Shown here: piece by piece, positions 16,684 to 26,943 of the stretch
Position numbering within the stretch: position 1 is the first letter of the stretch
How the letters are laid out: every line of letters begins with the position of its first letter
Program-made: the position numbers and the translations under genes
Notes under the pieces: model-generated
The model's database searches: none
What the model saw: only the letters and a program-made list of their open reading frames with translations
Told to the model about the DNA's origin: nothing
Assembly: GCF_005938385.1 (NCBI RefSeq)
Contig: NZ_VCRA01000002.1
Span: forward strand, 1-64,000
Length of the DNA: 64,000 bases
Origin: Paenibacillus mesophilus
GTDB taxonomy: Bacteria; Bacillota; Bacilli; Paenibacillales; NBRC-103111
Reading direction: 5' to 3'

Positions 16684-17571
16684 ATGATTCGCAGCATGAC
16701 CGGATTCGGCCAATCCGGCCGATCCGCCTGCGGTTACCGGCTGCAGGTAGAGTTGAAATCGGTCAATCACCGTTATTCGGAAATCGCAGTACGGATTCCC
16801 CGCGAGTGGCTTTCGTTGGAAGACGAAGTAAAGCGGGAAATTGGGCATGCCGTCAAGCGGGGTAAGGTGGACGCCTTTGTCGCCATAGAAAAGGAAGCGG
16901 GCGCGCCGGCATCGATCGAGATCGACTGGGCGAAGGCGGAAAGCTATCGTCAAGCGGCGGGACAGCTGAAGGAACGGTTCGGACTAAGCGACGAGCTTAC
17001 GCTGAAGGAACTGATGGCGCTCCCGGAGCTGATCGTATTCCGCGAAGCCGGACGGGAGACCGCCCAATTGGCGGAGCCGCTTCTCGAATGCGTTCGCGAA
17101 GCCGTAAGCGCGATGATGCGAATGAGGGAAACGGAAGGCCGGCATATTTCCCGGTATATGACGGAACGGTTGGACGAGCTGGAAGACCTTCTGCAAGGAA
17201 TGGGTGCTTTTGTGCGGAGAGCGGTAGAGGATTACCGTGTCAAGCTGCAAGAGCGGCTTGCGGAGCTGCTTGGTTCCGCCGTCGTTCTGAAGCCGGACGA
17301 TCCGCGGCTGATGACGGAGGTTGCCTTGATGGCGGACCGGTCCGACATCGGGGAAGAGCTGAACCGGCTATCGAGCCACATCGGTCAATGCCGGCACTTG
17401 TTAGCCGCCGACGAGCCCGTAGGGAGAAGATTCGATTTCCTCATCCAGGAAATGAACCGGGAAATCAACACGATCGGCTCCAAATCGAACAGCATCGACA
17501 TTACGGTTCGGGTTGTCGAGATGAAGGCGATTGTGGAAAAAATGCGAGAGCAAGCGCAAAATATGGAATGA
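16684..17571 (+). CDS. yicC: YicC/YloC-family endoribonuclease
   Basis: The 295-residue product has the family opening IRSMTGFGQSGRSACGY and LKSVNHRYSEIAVRIPREW, and the C-terminal RFDFLIQEMNREINTIGSKSN block. YicC proteins are ribonucleases involved in RNA turnover. The gene order yicC-remA-gmk-rpoZ is conserved in Bacilli. The long middle part is predicted coiled coil (DELEDLLQGMGAFVRRAVEDY). Confidence 0.95.
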   Translation: MIRSMTGFGQSGRSACGYRLQVELKSVNHRYSEIAVRIPREWLSLEDEVKREIGHAVKRGKVDAFVAIEKEAGAPASIEIDWAKAESYRQAAGQLKERFGLSDELTLKELMALPELIVFREAGRETAQLAEPLLECVREAVSAMMRMRETEGRHISRYMTERLDELEDLLQGMGAFVRRAVEDYRVKLQERLAELLGSAVVLKPDDPRLMTEVALMADRSDIGEELNRLSSHIGQCRHLLAADEPVGRRFDFLIQEMNREINTIGSKSNSIDITVRVVEMKAIVEKMREQAQNME

Positions 17572-17680
17572 AGGCCGTCTTCGAAAGTATGAGCGTTGCG
17601 GCATTAGGCAAGAATAGTGCAAGGCTGTCGCGGGACCGGCGAAACGGACCGCGCGGTCTTGAATGCGTAGGAGGGCAATG

Positions 17681-17944
17681 ATGGCCATTAAATTGATCAA
17701 TATCGGCTTCGGAAATATCGTGTCCGCAAACCGGATCATCTCGATCGTAAGTCCGGAATCCGCTCCAATCAAGCGGATCATCCAAGAAGCGCGCGACCGG
17801 CATATGCTGATCGATGCGACGTACGGAAGACGTACCCGCGCGGTGATCATCACCGACAGCGATCACGTCATTTTGTCCGCCGTGCAGCCGGAGACGGTGG
17901 CGCACAGACTTACGAACAATAAGGACGATGATCATGACGAGTAA
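17681..17944 (+). CDS. remA: Extracellular matrix regulator RemA
   Basis: The 87-residue product is nearly identical over its core to B. subtilis RemA ([40 protein letters not shown]). RemA is a DNA-binding activator of biofilm-matrix and osmoprotection genes. Two ATGs lie close together (17678 and 17681); 17681 is preferred because AGGAGG ends 6 bases upstream, and it gives MAIKLIN. It overlaps gmk by 11 bases. Confidence 0.96.
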   Translation: MAIKLINIGFGNIVSANRIISIVSPESAPIKRIIQEARDRHMLIDATYGRRTRAVIITDSDHVILSAVQPETVAHRLTNNKDDDHDE

Positions 17945-18557
17945 TGCGGACAAAGGCCTTTTGATCGTGCTATCCGGCCCGTCCGGTGTAGGCAAAGGTA
18001 CCGTCTGCTCCATGCTCCGCAAGCTGGCTCCGGAACTCGTGTATTCGGTTTCCGCAACGACCCGCAAGCCGCGGGCGGGAGAAACGGAAGGGATAAACTA
18101 TTTCTTTAAATCGAAGGAACAATTCTGTTCCATGATCGATAAGGACGAACTGCTGGAATGGGCGGAGTATGTAGGCAATTGCTACGGCACGCCCCGCAGC
18201 TTCGTTAACGAGACGATTCATGCCGGTAAAGATATTATTCTCGAGATTGAAGTGCAAGGCGCCATGCAGGTGAAACAGCGGTTTCCGGAAGGCGTATTCG
18301 TCTTCCTCATGCCCCCGTCGCTCGGCGAATTGAGAAACCGGATCGAGAACCGGGGCACCGAAACCGACGATTCGATCCGCAGCAGGCTGTCCGTCGCGGC
18401 GGAGGAGATCCGTCTGCTGGAGCATTACGATTATGCGGTGGTAAACGATCAAGTGGAATTGGCTTGCGAGCGCATCCGTTCCATCATTACCGCCGAGCAT
18501 TGCAAGCGCGAACGTATAATGCCCTATGTGAAATCATGGATGGAAGAGGTGCGTTAA
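17934..18557 (+). CDS. gmk: Guanylate kinase
   Basis: Gmk phosphorylates GMP to GDP. The 207-residue product has the P-loop [16 protein letters not shown] and the GMP-binding [20 protein letters not shown]. The later of two nearby ATGs (17934) is chosen because AAGGA lies 8 bases upstream; the earlier one at 17928 leaves only 2 bases. It overlaps the remA end and is followed closely by rpoZ. Confidence 0.96.
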   Translation: MTSNADKGLLIVLSGPSGVGKGTVCSMLRKLAPELVYSVSATTRKPRAGETEGINYFFKSKEQFCSMIDKDELLEWAEYVGNCYGTPRSFVNETIHAGKDIILEIEVQGAMQVKQRFPEGVFVFLMPPSLGELRNRIENRGTETDDSIRSRLSVAAEEIRLLEHYDYAVVNDQVELACERIRSIITAEHCKRERIMPYVKSWMEEVR

Positions 18558-18561
18558 CCCT

Positions 18562-18789
18562 ATGCTATACCCATCGATCGACCGGCTTATCGATAAAGTC
18601 GACAGCAAGTATTCGCTTGTCGTCGCTGCGTCCAAACGGGCAAGAATGCTTCGGGACGGTTCGAAAACGGACTTGAAGGACGCTCACGCGAGCAAATACG
18701 TCGGTGTCGCGCTGGAAGAAATATACGGCGACTACATCAATGTGGAAGCTCAGAACAAAGACGCCGTAAAGAAAACGTCTAACGAATAG
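18562..18789 (+). CDS. rpoZ: RNA polymerase omega subunit
   Basis: The 75-residue product opens MLYPSIDRLIDKVDSKYSLV and has VAASKRARML, the omega-family core that folds around the beta-prime C-terminus. It lies 4 bases after gmk, and a strong terminator follows. Confidence 0.95.
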   Translation: MLYPSIDRLIDKVDSKYSLVVAASKRARMLRDGSKTDLKDAHASKYVGVALEEIYGDYINVEAQNKDAVKKTSNE

Positions 18790-18802
18790 TTAGTCCCGCA
18801 TG

Positions 18803-18831
18803 AACAACCTCTGGCAGGTTGTTATTTTTTT
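18803..18831 (+). terminator. Rho-independent terminator after rpoZ
   Basis: AACAACCT, loop CTGGC, AGGTTGTT, then A and seven Ts (18825-18831). Confidence 0.88.
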
Positions 18832-18885
18832 CTATTCGGAAGCAAGTTTCACGCTTCATATTCCGGAGTAAGGGAGAGGATACGA

Positions 18886-20100
18886 ATGCTAAAGGGGAAA
18901 ACGATCGTTCTCGGCGTAACCGGCGGCATCGCATGCTACAAGGCGGCGGCGCTGTGCAGCAAGCTGGCGCAGGCCGGAGCGGACGTACGCGTCATTATGA
19001 CGGTCTCCGCAACGAAGTTCGTCGCGCCGCTTACGTTCCAAACGTTGTCGCGCCACGATGTGGCGATCGACACGTTCGACGAGAAGGATGCCTCCGTCGT
19101 CCAGCATATCGATTTGGCCGACAGCGCGGACCTTGTCGTCATTGCGCCGGCAACGGCCAACATCATCGCCAAAATGGCTCACGGGATCGGCGACGACATG
19201 CTCAGTACGACGCTGCTGGCGACCGAAGCGCCGATTCTTGTCGCTCCGGCCATGAACGTGCATATGTATGCGCATCCGGCGGTTACGGACAACATGCGCA
19301 TTTTGCGCGAACGGGGCGTTTCCTTCATCGAGCCGGGAGAAGGGCAGCTAGCCTGCGGTTACGTCGGCAAGGGAAGACTGGCCGAGCCGGAGGAGATCAT
19401 GACGGCCATCACGAAAATGTTGAACCCCTCTACGCCGTTGGCCGGCAAAAAAGTAATGGTCACCGCAGGCGGCACGATGGAGCGGATCGACCCGGTGCGC
19501 TATATCACCAACGATTCGTCCGGCAAAATGGGCTACGCGATCGCCGAGGCGGCCAAACGGATGGGAGCCCGAGTGACGCTTGTGACGGGCAAAGCTTCTA
19601 TCGACGTTCCGCCTGGGGTGGAGGTCGTCCGCGTCGAGTCGACGCTGGATATGATGGACGCCGTCATGGCGCGGTTTGAACATACGGACGTAGTAATCAA
19701 GGCCGCCGCCGTCGCCGATTATCGTCCGGCGCACCGTTCGGACACGAAGATCAAAAAGAAAGGCGAGACGATGACGCTCGAACTGGTGAAAAACCCGGAC
19801 ATCGCGGAGACGCTGGGTGAACGCAAAACGAACCAGTTCATCGTCAGCTTTGCCGCCGAGACGAATAATGCCGAAGAGTATGCGCTCGACAAGCTCAAGC
19901 GGAAAAAAAGCGACATGCTCGTGCTGAACGACGTGACGATGCCCGGAGCCGGCTTCGGTACGGATACGAACATTGTCAAAATATTCGACCGATCGGGGAT
20001 GATTGCATCGCTGCCGCAGATGAGCAAGCGCGAGGTGGCCGAACGACTGCTCGCTCTCGTTGCCGAACGGTTGGGCGGCCGCGGCGGGAGTGATGCCTGA
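18886..20100 (+). CDS. coaBC: Bifunctional phosphopantothenoylcysteine decarboxylase / phosphopantothenate-cysteine ligase
   Basis: CoaBC carries out two successive steps of coenzyme A synthesis. In the 404-residue product, residues 1 to about 185 are the FMN-binding CoaC flavoprotein (ITGGIACYKAAA-like start VTGGIACYKA, substrate motif APAMNVHMYAHP, flexible flap AGYVGKGRL-like LACGYVGKGRL). Residues about 186-404 are CoaB (VTAGGTMERIDPVRYITN, then AAVADYRPA and KLKRKKSDMLVLND). The SD GGGAGAGG precedes the ATG. The stop shares a base with the priA start. Confidence 0.95.
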   Translation: MLKGKTIVLGVTGGIACYKAAALCSKLAQAGADVRVIMTVSATKFVAPLTFQTLSRHDVAIDTFDEKDASVVQHIDLADSADLVVIAPATANIIAKMAHGIGDDMLSTTLLATEAPILVAPAMNVHMYAHPAVTDNMRILRERGVSFIEPGEGQLACGYVGKGRLAEPEEIMTAITKMLNPSTPLAGKKVMVTAGGTMERIDPVRYITNDSSGKMGYAIAEAAKRMGARVTLVTGKASIDVPPGVEVVRVESTLDMMDAVMARFEHTDVVIKAAAVADYRPAHRSDTKIKKKGETMTLELVKNPDIAETLGERKTNQFIVSFAAETNNAEEYALDKLKRKKSDMLVLNDVTMPGAGFGTDTNIVKIFDRSGMIASLPQMSKREVAERLLALVAERLGGRGGSDA

Positions 20101-22742
20101 TGCCTAAGGGCGGATCACCGCTTCATGCCGGCCTGTACGAGAGCGCTTTGCTGCCTTTGGAGGAAGAGAGCGGGCCATCCACCGTCTACGCCCAAGTCAT
20201 TGTCGACGTCCCCGCCAAGCAAACGAACCGGCCATTCGATTATGTCGTACCCGATGAACTGAAAACATGGATCGGCGTAGGAAGCCGTGTAGGCGTTCCA
20301 TTCGGGCCGCGGATATTGCAAGGTTTCGTTATCGGACTGTCGGAGAGGACGGACATGGAGGCGAGCAAGCTGAAGAAGATCGAGCAGGTGCTCGACCTGA
20401 TGCCTCCTCTCAATCCGGAGCTGGTGCAGCTCGCCAACTGGATGAGCCGTACATATGTATGCCACGAAATAACCGCGCTGCAGGCCATGATTCCCGGCGC
20501 GCTGAAGGCGAAATACGAGAAAATGATTGCGGTTGCGGAAGACGGTGGCCGGGTGCGGCAGAACCGGACCGGCGCAGGCGGCGGACAGGCGGTCATGTTC
20601 GCTGGAAGTGCCGAGGACGATGCGATCGTCGAATTCGTACGGCAGAAAACGGCCGTATCGACGGAAGCGATGCTGAGCCGTTTTCCCGCTGCGGGTCCGC
20701 TGCTGAAACGGATGCTCGAGCAAGGAACGCTCGTGGAAGTGCAGACCGTGAAAGACCGGCTGCAGGCGAAAAAAATGCTGTACGTCGAACCCGCACTGGA
20801 AGCGGAGGAGCTTCTTGCGCAAAGCCGCAGCCTTCCATCGAACGCGAAGCGGCAAAAGGAGCTGCTGATCTATTTCTCCGAAAATCCGGAGCCGGCGCCG
20901 CTGGCGGAGTTAAGCGAGAAGCTGGGCATCGGGGCGGGTACAATGAAAGGGTTGGCGGAGAAAGGATGGCTCACGATCAAGGAACGGGAAGTGTTCCGCG
21001 ATCCGTATGAGGGCAGGAAGTTCGACAGAACGTCGCCTCTTCCGCTCACCGAGCAGCAGCGCAACGCGCTTGATCCGATATCCGAAGCTTTGGATAAAAA
21101 GGAGCATAACGTCTTCCTGCTGCATGGGGTAACCGGCAGCGGCAAAACGGAAGTATACCTTCAGGCGATCCAGAAGTGCCTCGACCAAGGCCGCGAAGCG
21201 ATCGTGCTCGTCCCGGAAATTTCCCTTACTCCCCAAATGGTCGAACGGTTCAAAGGCCGCTTCGGCGATGCCGTCGCCGTCATGCACAGCCGTCTGTCGC
21301 AAGGCGAAAGGTACGACGAATGGCGCAAAATCGGCTTGAAGCGGGTGAAAGTCGTGATCGGCGCGCGTTCGGCCGTGTTCGCCCCGTTCGCCGATCTCGG
21401 CCTGATCATTATCGACGAGGAGCATGAGTCTTCCTATAAGCAGGAGGAAAGTCCGAAATACCATGCCAGGGATGTGGCGATCCAGCGGGCATCCCGGCAC
21501 GGGGCGGCCGTAGTGCTCGGGTCGGCGACGCCGTCTTTGGAGAGCTTCTCCAAGACGGTGAACCGCCGGTCGGACTATGAAGACGGAGGCGGTTCGCAGT
21601 ACCGGCTGCTGACGATGGCCGACCGCGTGGAAGGGCGTCCGCTCCCAGCCGTCCATATCGTCGATTTGCGCGAGGAATTGAAGGAAGGGAACCGGTCGAT
21701 GTTCAGCCGCGGGCTGTATAAAGCGATCGAAGAACGGTTACACAAGAAAGAACAGACTGTTTTGCTGCTCAACCGGCGCGGTTATTCGACATTCGTCATG
21801 TGCCGTTCGTGCGGCTACGTCGTCCAATGCCCTCATTGTGACATTTCGCTTACTTATCATCAAGTATCGCGGACGATGCGCTGCCATTATTGCGGCTTGT
21901 CGCAGCCCGAGCCGAAGACGTGCCCGAGCTGCGACAGCGAGCATATCCGTTACTTCGGCACAGGCACCCAGCGGGTCGAGGAGGAGCTCGGCAAGCTGTT
22001 TCCCGGCATACGCGTCATCCGCATGGATGTGGATACGACGTCGGAGAAAGGGGCGCACGAGCGTCTGCTGACCCGTTTCCGCAACAAGCAGGCCGACGTT
22101 TTGCTCGGCACGCAAATGGTCGCCAAAGGACTCGACTTTCCCGATGTAACGCTCGTCGGCGTCATCGCCGCGGACACGGTTCTTCATTTGCCCGATTTCC
22201 GTGCGGCAGAGAAGACGTTCCAGCTGCTTACCCAAGTAGCAGGAAGGGCGGGGCGCCACAAGCTGCCCGGCGAAGTGTTCATCCAGACGTATACGCCCGA
22301 TCATTACAGCATCGTAACGGCAAGCCGGCATGACTATAAAGCTTTTCTCGACAGCGAGCTGGAAATGAGGAGAGAGCGCGGCTATCCTCCTTATTGCGAG
22401 CTGGCGCTCATCACGTTTTCGCACGAACAGGTGCCTTTGCTCGTTCGCGCGGGCGAATCGTTTGTCGCGAGGCTGAAAGATTGCTGGCAGCGGTCGCGGA
22501 ATAAGGCGGAAACCGGCCTGGCCCATAGTCCCGTGCAGCCGTCCTACTTTGAAGTATACGGCCCGGTCGCCTCGCCCATCCCGCGAATCAAAGATAGATA
22601 TCGGTTCCAATGCATGGTAAAATATCGGGTGGGTGTCGACGTCTCCGGCATGCTGACGGAAACGGCCGCCGCTTTCGACGAGACGGTGCGCCAAGAAAAG
22701 CTGCAAATCAGCATAGACGTCAACCCGCAGGTACTCATGTAG
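20100..22742 (+). CDS. priA: Primosomal replication restart helicase PriA
   Basis: PriA reloads the replicative helicase at stalled forks. The 880-residue protein has the N-terminal DNA-binding domain, Walker A GVTGSGKTEVYL (about residue 343), DEEH box IIDEEHESSYKQ (about 440), and the zinc-binding cysteine set in CRSCGYVVQCPHCDIS and CHYCGLSQPEPKTCPSCDS. Helicase motif V/VI region LTQVAGRAGRH is present. The start overlaps the coaBC stop (TGATG), implying coupled translation. About 30 residues precede the usual PriA opening (AQVIVDVP), and no internal Met offers a shorter start. Confidence 0.95.
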   Translation: MPKGGSPLHAGLYESALLPLEEESGPSTVYAQVIVDVPAKQTNRPFDYVVPDELKTWIGVGSRVGVPFGPRILQGFVIGLSERTDMEASKLKKIEQVLDLMPPLNPELVQLANWMSRTYVCHEITALQAMIPGALKAKYEKMIAVAEDGGRVRQNRTGAGGGQAVMFAGSAEDDAIVEFVRQKTAVSTEAMLSRFPAAGPLLKRMLEQGTLVEVQTVKDRLQAKKMLYVEPALEAEELLAQSRSLPSNAKRQKELLIYFSENPEPAPLAELSEKLGIGAGTMKGLAEKGWLTIKEREVFRDPYEGRKFDRTSPLPLTEQQRNALDPISEALDKKEHNVFLLHGVTGSGKTEVYLQAIQKCLDQGREAIVLVPEISLTPQMVERFKGRFGDAVAVMHSRLSQGERYDEWRKIGLKRVKVVIGARSAVFAPFADLGLIIIDEEHESSYKQEESPKYHARDVAIQRASRHGAAVVLGSATPSLESFSKTVNRRSDYEDGGGSQYRLLTMADRVEGRPLPAVHIVDLREELKEGNRSMFSRGLYKAIEERLHKKEQTVLLLNRRGYSTFVMCRSCGYVVQCPHCDISLTYHQVSRTMRCHYCGLSQPEPKTCPSCDSEHIRYFGTGTQRVEEELGKLFPGIRVIRMDVDTTSEKGAHERLLTRFRNKQADVLLGTQMVAKGLDFPDVTLVGVIAADTVLHLPDFRAAEKTFQLLTQVAGRAGRHKLPGEVFIQTYTPDHYSIVTASRHDYKAFLDSELEMRRERGYPPYCELALITFSHEQVPLLVRAGESFVARLKDCWQRSRNKAETGLAHSPVQPSYFEVYGPVASPIPRIKDRYRFQCMVKYRVGVDVSGMLTETAAAFDETVRQEKLQISIDVNPQVLM

Positions 22743-22794
22743 GATAGGCGGCGAAATGATATAAATCCGTATTGGAGAGGAAGTGCTGCATAGA

Positions 22795-23280
22795 ATGGCT
22801 ATTCGGATTATCGTAAAAGATCCGGACCCGGTGCTTCGCGAGAAAGCAAAGCCGGTTCCGAAAATAACGCCGAACATACACAAGCTGCTGGATGATATGG
22901 CCGATACGATGTACGACGCCGAAGGCGTAGGCTTGGCCGCGCCGCAGATCGGCATATTGAAACGCGTCATCATCGTCGACGTGGGGGACGATAACGGGCT
23001 TATCGAGCTGATCAATCCGGAAATCGTCAGCAAGGAAGGCGAGCAGTTCGGGCCGGAAGGATGCCTCAGCATCCCGGGCCTCCGAGGCGACGTCAACCGC
23101 GCGATGAAAGTGACGATTAAAGGGCTGGACCGAAACGGCAATGAAATCGAAATCACCGGCTCGGAGCTGCTCGCACGTGCGTTCCAGCACGAGGTCGATC
23201 ATCTGAACGGCGTCTTGTTTACCGATTTGGCAAAAAGCGTGTACCGCGAAGAGGAACGGCAAAGAAAAGGCGAGGAGTGA
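22795..23280 (+). CDS. def: Peptide deformylase
   Basis: Def removes the formyl group from nascent proteins. The 161-residue product has all three metal motifs: [18 protein letters not shown] and the metal-binding [12 protein letters not shown] at 22795 gives the normal opening MAIRIIV; a GTG four codons earlier (22783) is an alternative that sits too near GGAGAGG. It is followed 4 bases later by fmt. Confidence 0.95.
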   Translation: MAIRIIVKDPDPVLREKAKPVPKITPNIHKLLDDMADTMYDAEGVGLAAPQIGILKRVIIVDVGDDNGLIELINPEIVSKEGEQFGPEGCLSIPGLRGDVNRAMKVTIKGLDRNGNEIEITGSELLARAFQHEVDHLNGVLFTDLAKSVYREEERQRKGEE

Positions 23281-23284
23281 AGAC

Positions 23285-24223
23285 ATGAATGTCGTTTTCA
23301 TGGGAACGCCCGATTTTGCCGTTCCTTCCCTTAGGACGCTGCTCGACGAAGGATACGATGTCGTCGCCGTCATTTCCCAGCCCGACCGTCCCAAAGGACG
23401 CAAGCGCGAATTGACACCTACTCCGGTTAAAGCGGAAGCGCTGAAGCACGGCATCCCCGTATTTCAACCGAACAAGCTGCGCGATCCCGACTCCGTTGAA
23501 GAACTTCGTCGCTACAGCCCGGATTTGATCGTCACCGCCGCATATGGGCAAATATTGCCGAAATCAATATTGACGATGCCGAAGCACGGCTGCATCAACG
23601 TACACGGCTCGCTGCTGCCCAAATACCGGGGAGGCGCGCCGATCCAGCATGCGATCATGAAGGGTGAGCCGGTCACCGGCGTAACGATCATGTATATGGC
23701 CGCCGGGCTCGATACGGGCGATATGATCAGCAAGGTCGAAGTGCCGATTACGGACGACGATACCGCCGGCACGATTTTCGATAAATTGAGCATAGCCGGA
23801 GCCGGGCTGCTGCGGGACACTTTGCCCGATCTGCTGGCCGGGCGAATTACGGCGATACCACAAAACGACGCGGAAGCGACTTACGCGTCCAACATAAGCC
23901 GCGACGACGAGCGGATCGATTGGTCGAAGTCTTCGCTCGACCTGTTCAATCAGATTAGAGGGTTGAATCCGGCTCCCGGGGCATTCACCCTTCTAGGCGG
24001 CGAAGTGTTCAAAGTGTGGGCGAGCCGCAAGCCGTCTTCCGACAGCCGCGCATCCGCTTTGCCCGGAACCGTCCTGCAGATGACCGATGACGGTCTCGAG
24101 GTAGCGACGGGGAGCGGTTCGCTCTGGCTGACGCATGTGCAGCCTGCCGGCAAGAAGGCGATGAGCGTATCCGAGCTGAAGCGCGGCGCACCGATCCCGC
24201 CCGGAACCGTAATGGGGGTTTGA
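23285..24223 (+). CDS. fmt: Methionyl-tRNA formyltransferase
   Basis: Fmt formylates initiator Met-tRNA. The 312-residue product has MGTPDFAVPSLRTLLDEGYD, the basic loop QPDRPKGRKRELTPTPVK, and the formyl-THF site NVHGSLLPKYRGGAPIQHAI. The C-terminal tRNA-binding domain is intact. The SD GAGGAG lies within the def 3' end, and the stop overlaps the rsmB start. Confidence 0.96.
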   Translation: MNVVFMGTPDFAVPSLRTLLDEGYDVVAVISQPDRPKGRKRELTPTPVKAEALKHGIPVFQPNKLRDPDSVEELRRYSPDLIVTAAYGQILPKSILTMPKHGCINVHGSLLPKYRGGAPIQHAIMKGEPVTGVTIMYMAAGLDTGDMISKVEVPITDDDTAGTIFDKLSIAGAGLLRDTLPDLLAGRITAIPQNDAEATYASNISRDDERIDWSKSSLDLFNQIRGLNPAPGAFTLLGGEVFKVWASRKPSSDSRASALPGTVLQMTDDGLEVATGSGSLWLTHVQPAGKKAMSVSELKRGAPIPPGTVMGV

Positions 24224-25701
24224 CCGATTTGAAACCGAATGGGCAGCAAGAACAGAACAAAACGAGCAATCCGAAACCAAACAAGCAGGGCAAACAAAAA
24301 GGTCCGCGACCGGATGCGAAAAATAATGGGCGTGGAGGAGGCTCCAAGCCTCCTTCAGCCCGGGAGCTCGCGCTTGCGGTGCTCACCCGCGTCGAGACGG
24401 AGCAGGCTTACAGCAATTTGCTGCTGAACCAGACGCTTCAGAAATACCGGCTGGAGAAGACGGAGACGGCGCTCGCTACCGAGCTTGTTTACGGAACGAT
24501 TCAACGGAAAAATACGTTGGATTATTATATGGAACCATTTGTCGCCAAAGGAATCGCGAAGCTGGAGCCATGGGTCCGCAATTTGCTCCGTCTTAGCTTA
24601 TACCAGCTACTATATTTGGATCGCATTCCGGAGCATGCCGCAGTTAATGAAGCGGTCAATATCGCCAAGCGGAAAGGACATGCCGGCATATCGGGAATGG
24701 TCAACGGCGTGCTGCGCAACGTGATCCGCGGCAAGGCCGGGCTTCGCGTTCCGGATTCGCTTGATCCGGTAACCCGGATCGCGCTGGCCGAATCCCATCC
24801 GAAGTGGCTCGTCGCCGACTGGGTAAGGAGATTCGGCGCCGATTCCGCCGAACGTATGTGCCGGTCCAATAACGAGCCTCCCCGCGCCAGCGTCAGAGTA
24901 AACGCCATGAAGCATACGGCGGAATCGCTGCTCCGACAATTGGAGGAAGCGGGATACGTCGCCCGCCCGTCCGGTTTGTCCGCCGCCGGAGTGGTGGTGG
25001 AGAGCGGGGGAAATATGGCGCTTACGCCATGGTATGCGAACGGCGAATTGTCGATTCAGGACGAGAGCTCGATGCTCGTCGCCGAAATGGTCGATCCGAA
25101 GCCCGGCATGGACGTTCTGGACTGCTGTGCCGCGCCGGGCGGCAAAACGGCGCATATGGCCGAGCTGATGAACGATTCGGGGCGCATCCTCGCCTGCGAT
25201 CTTCATGAGCACAAGAGAGAGCTCATCGAAGCGCAATCGAAACGGCTCGGACTGCGGTCGGTCGAGACGAAGACGATCGATGCGCGGAAGCTGCCGGAAG
25301 CGCTCGGCGGCAAGTCGTTCGATCGTATTTTGCTCGATGCGCCCTGCTCGGGTCTCGGCGTCATTCGCCGGAAGCCGGATATCAAGTGGGCGAAAAGTCC
25401 GGACGATGTCGCCGAGATCGCCAAGCTGCAAACCGAGCTGCTATCAGGAGTATCGTCGCTTCTGGCTCCTGGAGGCATACTCGTTTACAGCACTTGCACG
25501 ATTTCCGAGGAAGAGAATGAACGGGTCATCGAGCGTTTCCTCCGGGACCATCCGGATTTTTCGCTGGTGCGGCCTCCGGCGAACATGGCGGCGCGGCTGC
25601 CGGAAGATATTGTCGCCGCGGACGGGACGGTTACCGTCCTCCCTCACCGCTTCGGCTCCGACGGATTTTTCATCGCCAGGCTGCGCAAGCAGGCGAATTA
25701 G
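24220..25701 (+). CDS. rsmB: 16S rRNA (cytosine-967-C5)-methyltransferase
   Basis: RsmB makes m5C967 in 16S rRNA. The 493-residue product has an N-terminal NusB-like RNA-binding domain (ARELALAVLTRVETEQAYSN), the SAM motif LDCCAAPGGKTAHMAEL, and both catalytic-type motifs, LLDAPCSGLGVIRRKPD and VYSTCTISEEENE. The start is TTG at 24220 overlapping the fmt stop; a second TTG at 24229 has better spacing to GGGGGT. The first 45 residues are an unusual Asn, Gln, Lys and Gly-rich tail not needed for the fold. Confidence 0.93.
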   Translation: MTDLKPNGQQEQNKTSNPKPNKQGKQKGPRPDAKNNGRGGGSKPPSARELALAVLTRVETEQAYSNLLLNQTLQKYRLEKTETALATELVYGTIQRKNTLDYYMEPFVAKGIAKLEPWVRNLLRLSLYQLLYLDRIPEHAAVNEAVNIAKRKGHAGISGMVNGVLRNVIRGKAGLRVPDSLDPVTRIALAESHPKWLVADWVRRFGADSAERMCRSNNEPPRASVRVNAMKHTAESLLRQLEEAGYVARPSGLSAAGVVVESGGNMALTPWYANGELSIQDESSMLVAEMVDPKPGMDVLDCCAAPGGKTAHMAELMNDSGRILACDLHEHKRELIEAQSKRLGLRSVETKTIDARKLPEALGGKSFDRILLDAPCSGLGVIRRKPDIKWAKSPDDVAEIAKLQTELLSGVSSLLAPGGILVYSTCTISEEENERVIERFLRDHPDFSLVRPPANMAARLPEDIVAADGTVTVLPHRFGSDGFFIARLRKQAN

Positions 25702-25720
25702 GCCGCAATCAGGTGCAAAC

Positions 25721-25749
25721 TTTAGCTATGCGGACGGTTATGCTAAAAT
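25721..25749 (+). promoter_or_regulatory. Possible promoter upstream of rlmN
   Basis: The extended -10 TGCTAAAAT (TAAAAT at 25744-25749) is good; the -35 TTTAGC with a 17-base spacer is poor. It lies in the only gap over 100 bases between rsmB and rlmN. Confidence 0.4.
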
Positions 25750-25830
25750 GGACTAGAAACGCGACGGAATCGCTATGATCCGCGCGTGCGCGTGTTATAA
25801 CCGACATGTGAATTTTATCAACGGGTAGGG

Positions 25831-26931
25831 ATGTTTTTGCTGAAACCTTTAAAACCGTTAAAACCATTGGAGCCTTATGTGCCCGAGACGTTATCGGCGT
25901 ACGATCTTTCCCTCGAGGAATGGCAGACGTGGCTGAAGGAGAACGGCGAGCAGTCTTTCCGGGCCGGACAAGTGTTCGACTGGCTGTACGTCAAGCGCGT
26001 CGGGTCGTTCGAAGAGATGTCCAACTTGTCCAAGCCGCTGCGGGAGAAGCTCGCCGCTCGGTTCAAGTTCGTGTCGCTCAAGGAAATCGCCCGCCAGGCG
26101 TCCAAAGACGGCACCGTCAAGTTTTTATTCGAGCTGTCCGACAACAATGCGATCGAGACGGTCATCATGAAGCACGACTACGGCAACAGCGTATGCGTGA
26201 CGACGCAGGTGGGCTGCCGGATCGGCTGTACGTTCTGCGCGTCAACGCTCGGAGGCTTGAAGCGGAACTTGTCGGCGGGCGAGATCGTCGCTCAGGTCGT
26301 TCAGGCTCAGCGGCTGCTGGATGCGACCGGCGAACGCGTGAGCAGCATCGTCATTATGGGAATCGGCGAGCCGTTCGAAAATTACGAGGCGATGCTCAAA
26401 TTTTTGAAGCTGATGAACCATGAAAAAGGGCTGAACATCGGACAGCGCCACATTACTGTTTCGACAAGCGGTATCGTGCCGAATATTTACCGGTTCGCCG
26501 ACGAGAATATGCAGATCAATCTCGCGATATCGATCCATGCGCCGAATGACGAGCTGCGCTCCAAGCTTATGCCCGTCAACCGGCGGTATCCGTTCGCGGA
26601 GCTGGTCGAAGCATGCAAATACTATTTGCGTACGACGGGAAGACGCATTACGTTCGAGTACGCTCTCATGGGCGGCGTGAACGATTCCGCGGAACACGCC
26701 CAGGAGCTTGCGACAGTGATGAAGGAAATGCTGCCGCTTGCCCACGTCAATCTGATTCCGGTCAACTTCGTGCTGGAGCGGGACTTCAAACGGACGGAGC
26801 GGGACGACATATTCGCTTTCCAGCGCATTCTGGAAAAGCACAACATTCCCGCGACGATCCGCCGGGAGCACGGCAGCGACATCGCCGCGGCTTGCGGCCA
26901 GCTGCGCGCTAAGCACATGGAGTCACAGTGA
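25831..26931 (+). CDS. rlmN: 23S rRNA/tRNA adenine C2-methyltransferase, radical SAM
   Basis: RlmN methylates A2503 of 23S rRNA and A37 of some tRNAs. The 366-residue product has the radical-SAM cluster motif CRIGCTFC (Cys129, 133, 136), [14 protein letters not shown] and the C-terminal ACGQL catalytic cysteine. The N-terminus is odd: [11 protein letters not shown] is a short tandem peptide repeat. The nearest SD-like sequence is GGGTAGGG immediately before the ATG, so a slightly different start is possible. Confidence 0.94.
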   Translation: MFLLKPLKPLKPLEPYVPETLSAYDLSLEEWQTWLKENGEQSFRAGQVFDWLYVKRVGSFEEMSNLSKPLREKLAARFKFVSLKEIARQASKDGTVKFLFELSDNNAIETVIMKHDYGNSVCVTTQVGCRIGCTFCASTLGGLKRNLSAGEIVAQVVQAQRLLDATGERVSSIVIMGIGEPFENYEAMLKFLKLMNHEKGLNIGQRHITVSTSGIVPNIYRFADENMQINLAISIHAPNDELRSKLMPVNRRYPFAELVEACKYYLRTTGRRITFEYALMGGVNDSAEHAQELATVMKEMLPLAHVNLIPVNFVLERDFKRTERDDIFAFQRILEKHNIPATIRREHGSDIAAACGQLRAKHMESQ

Positions 26932-26943
26932 GGTGAGGGAAAC

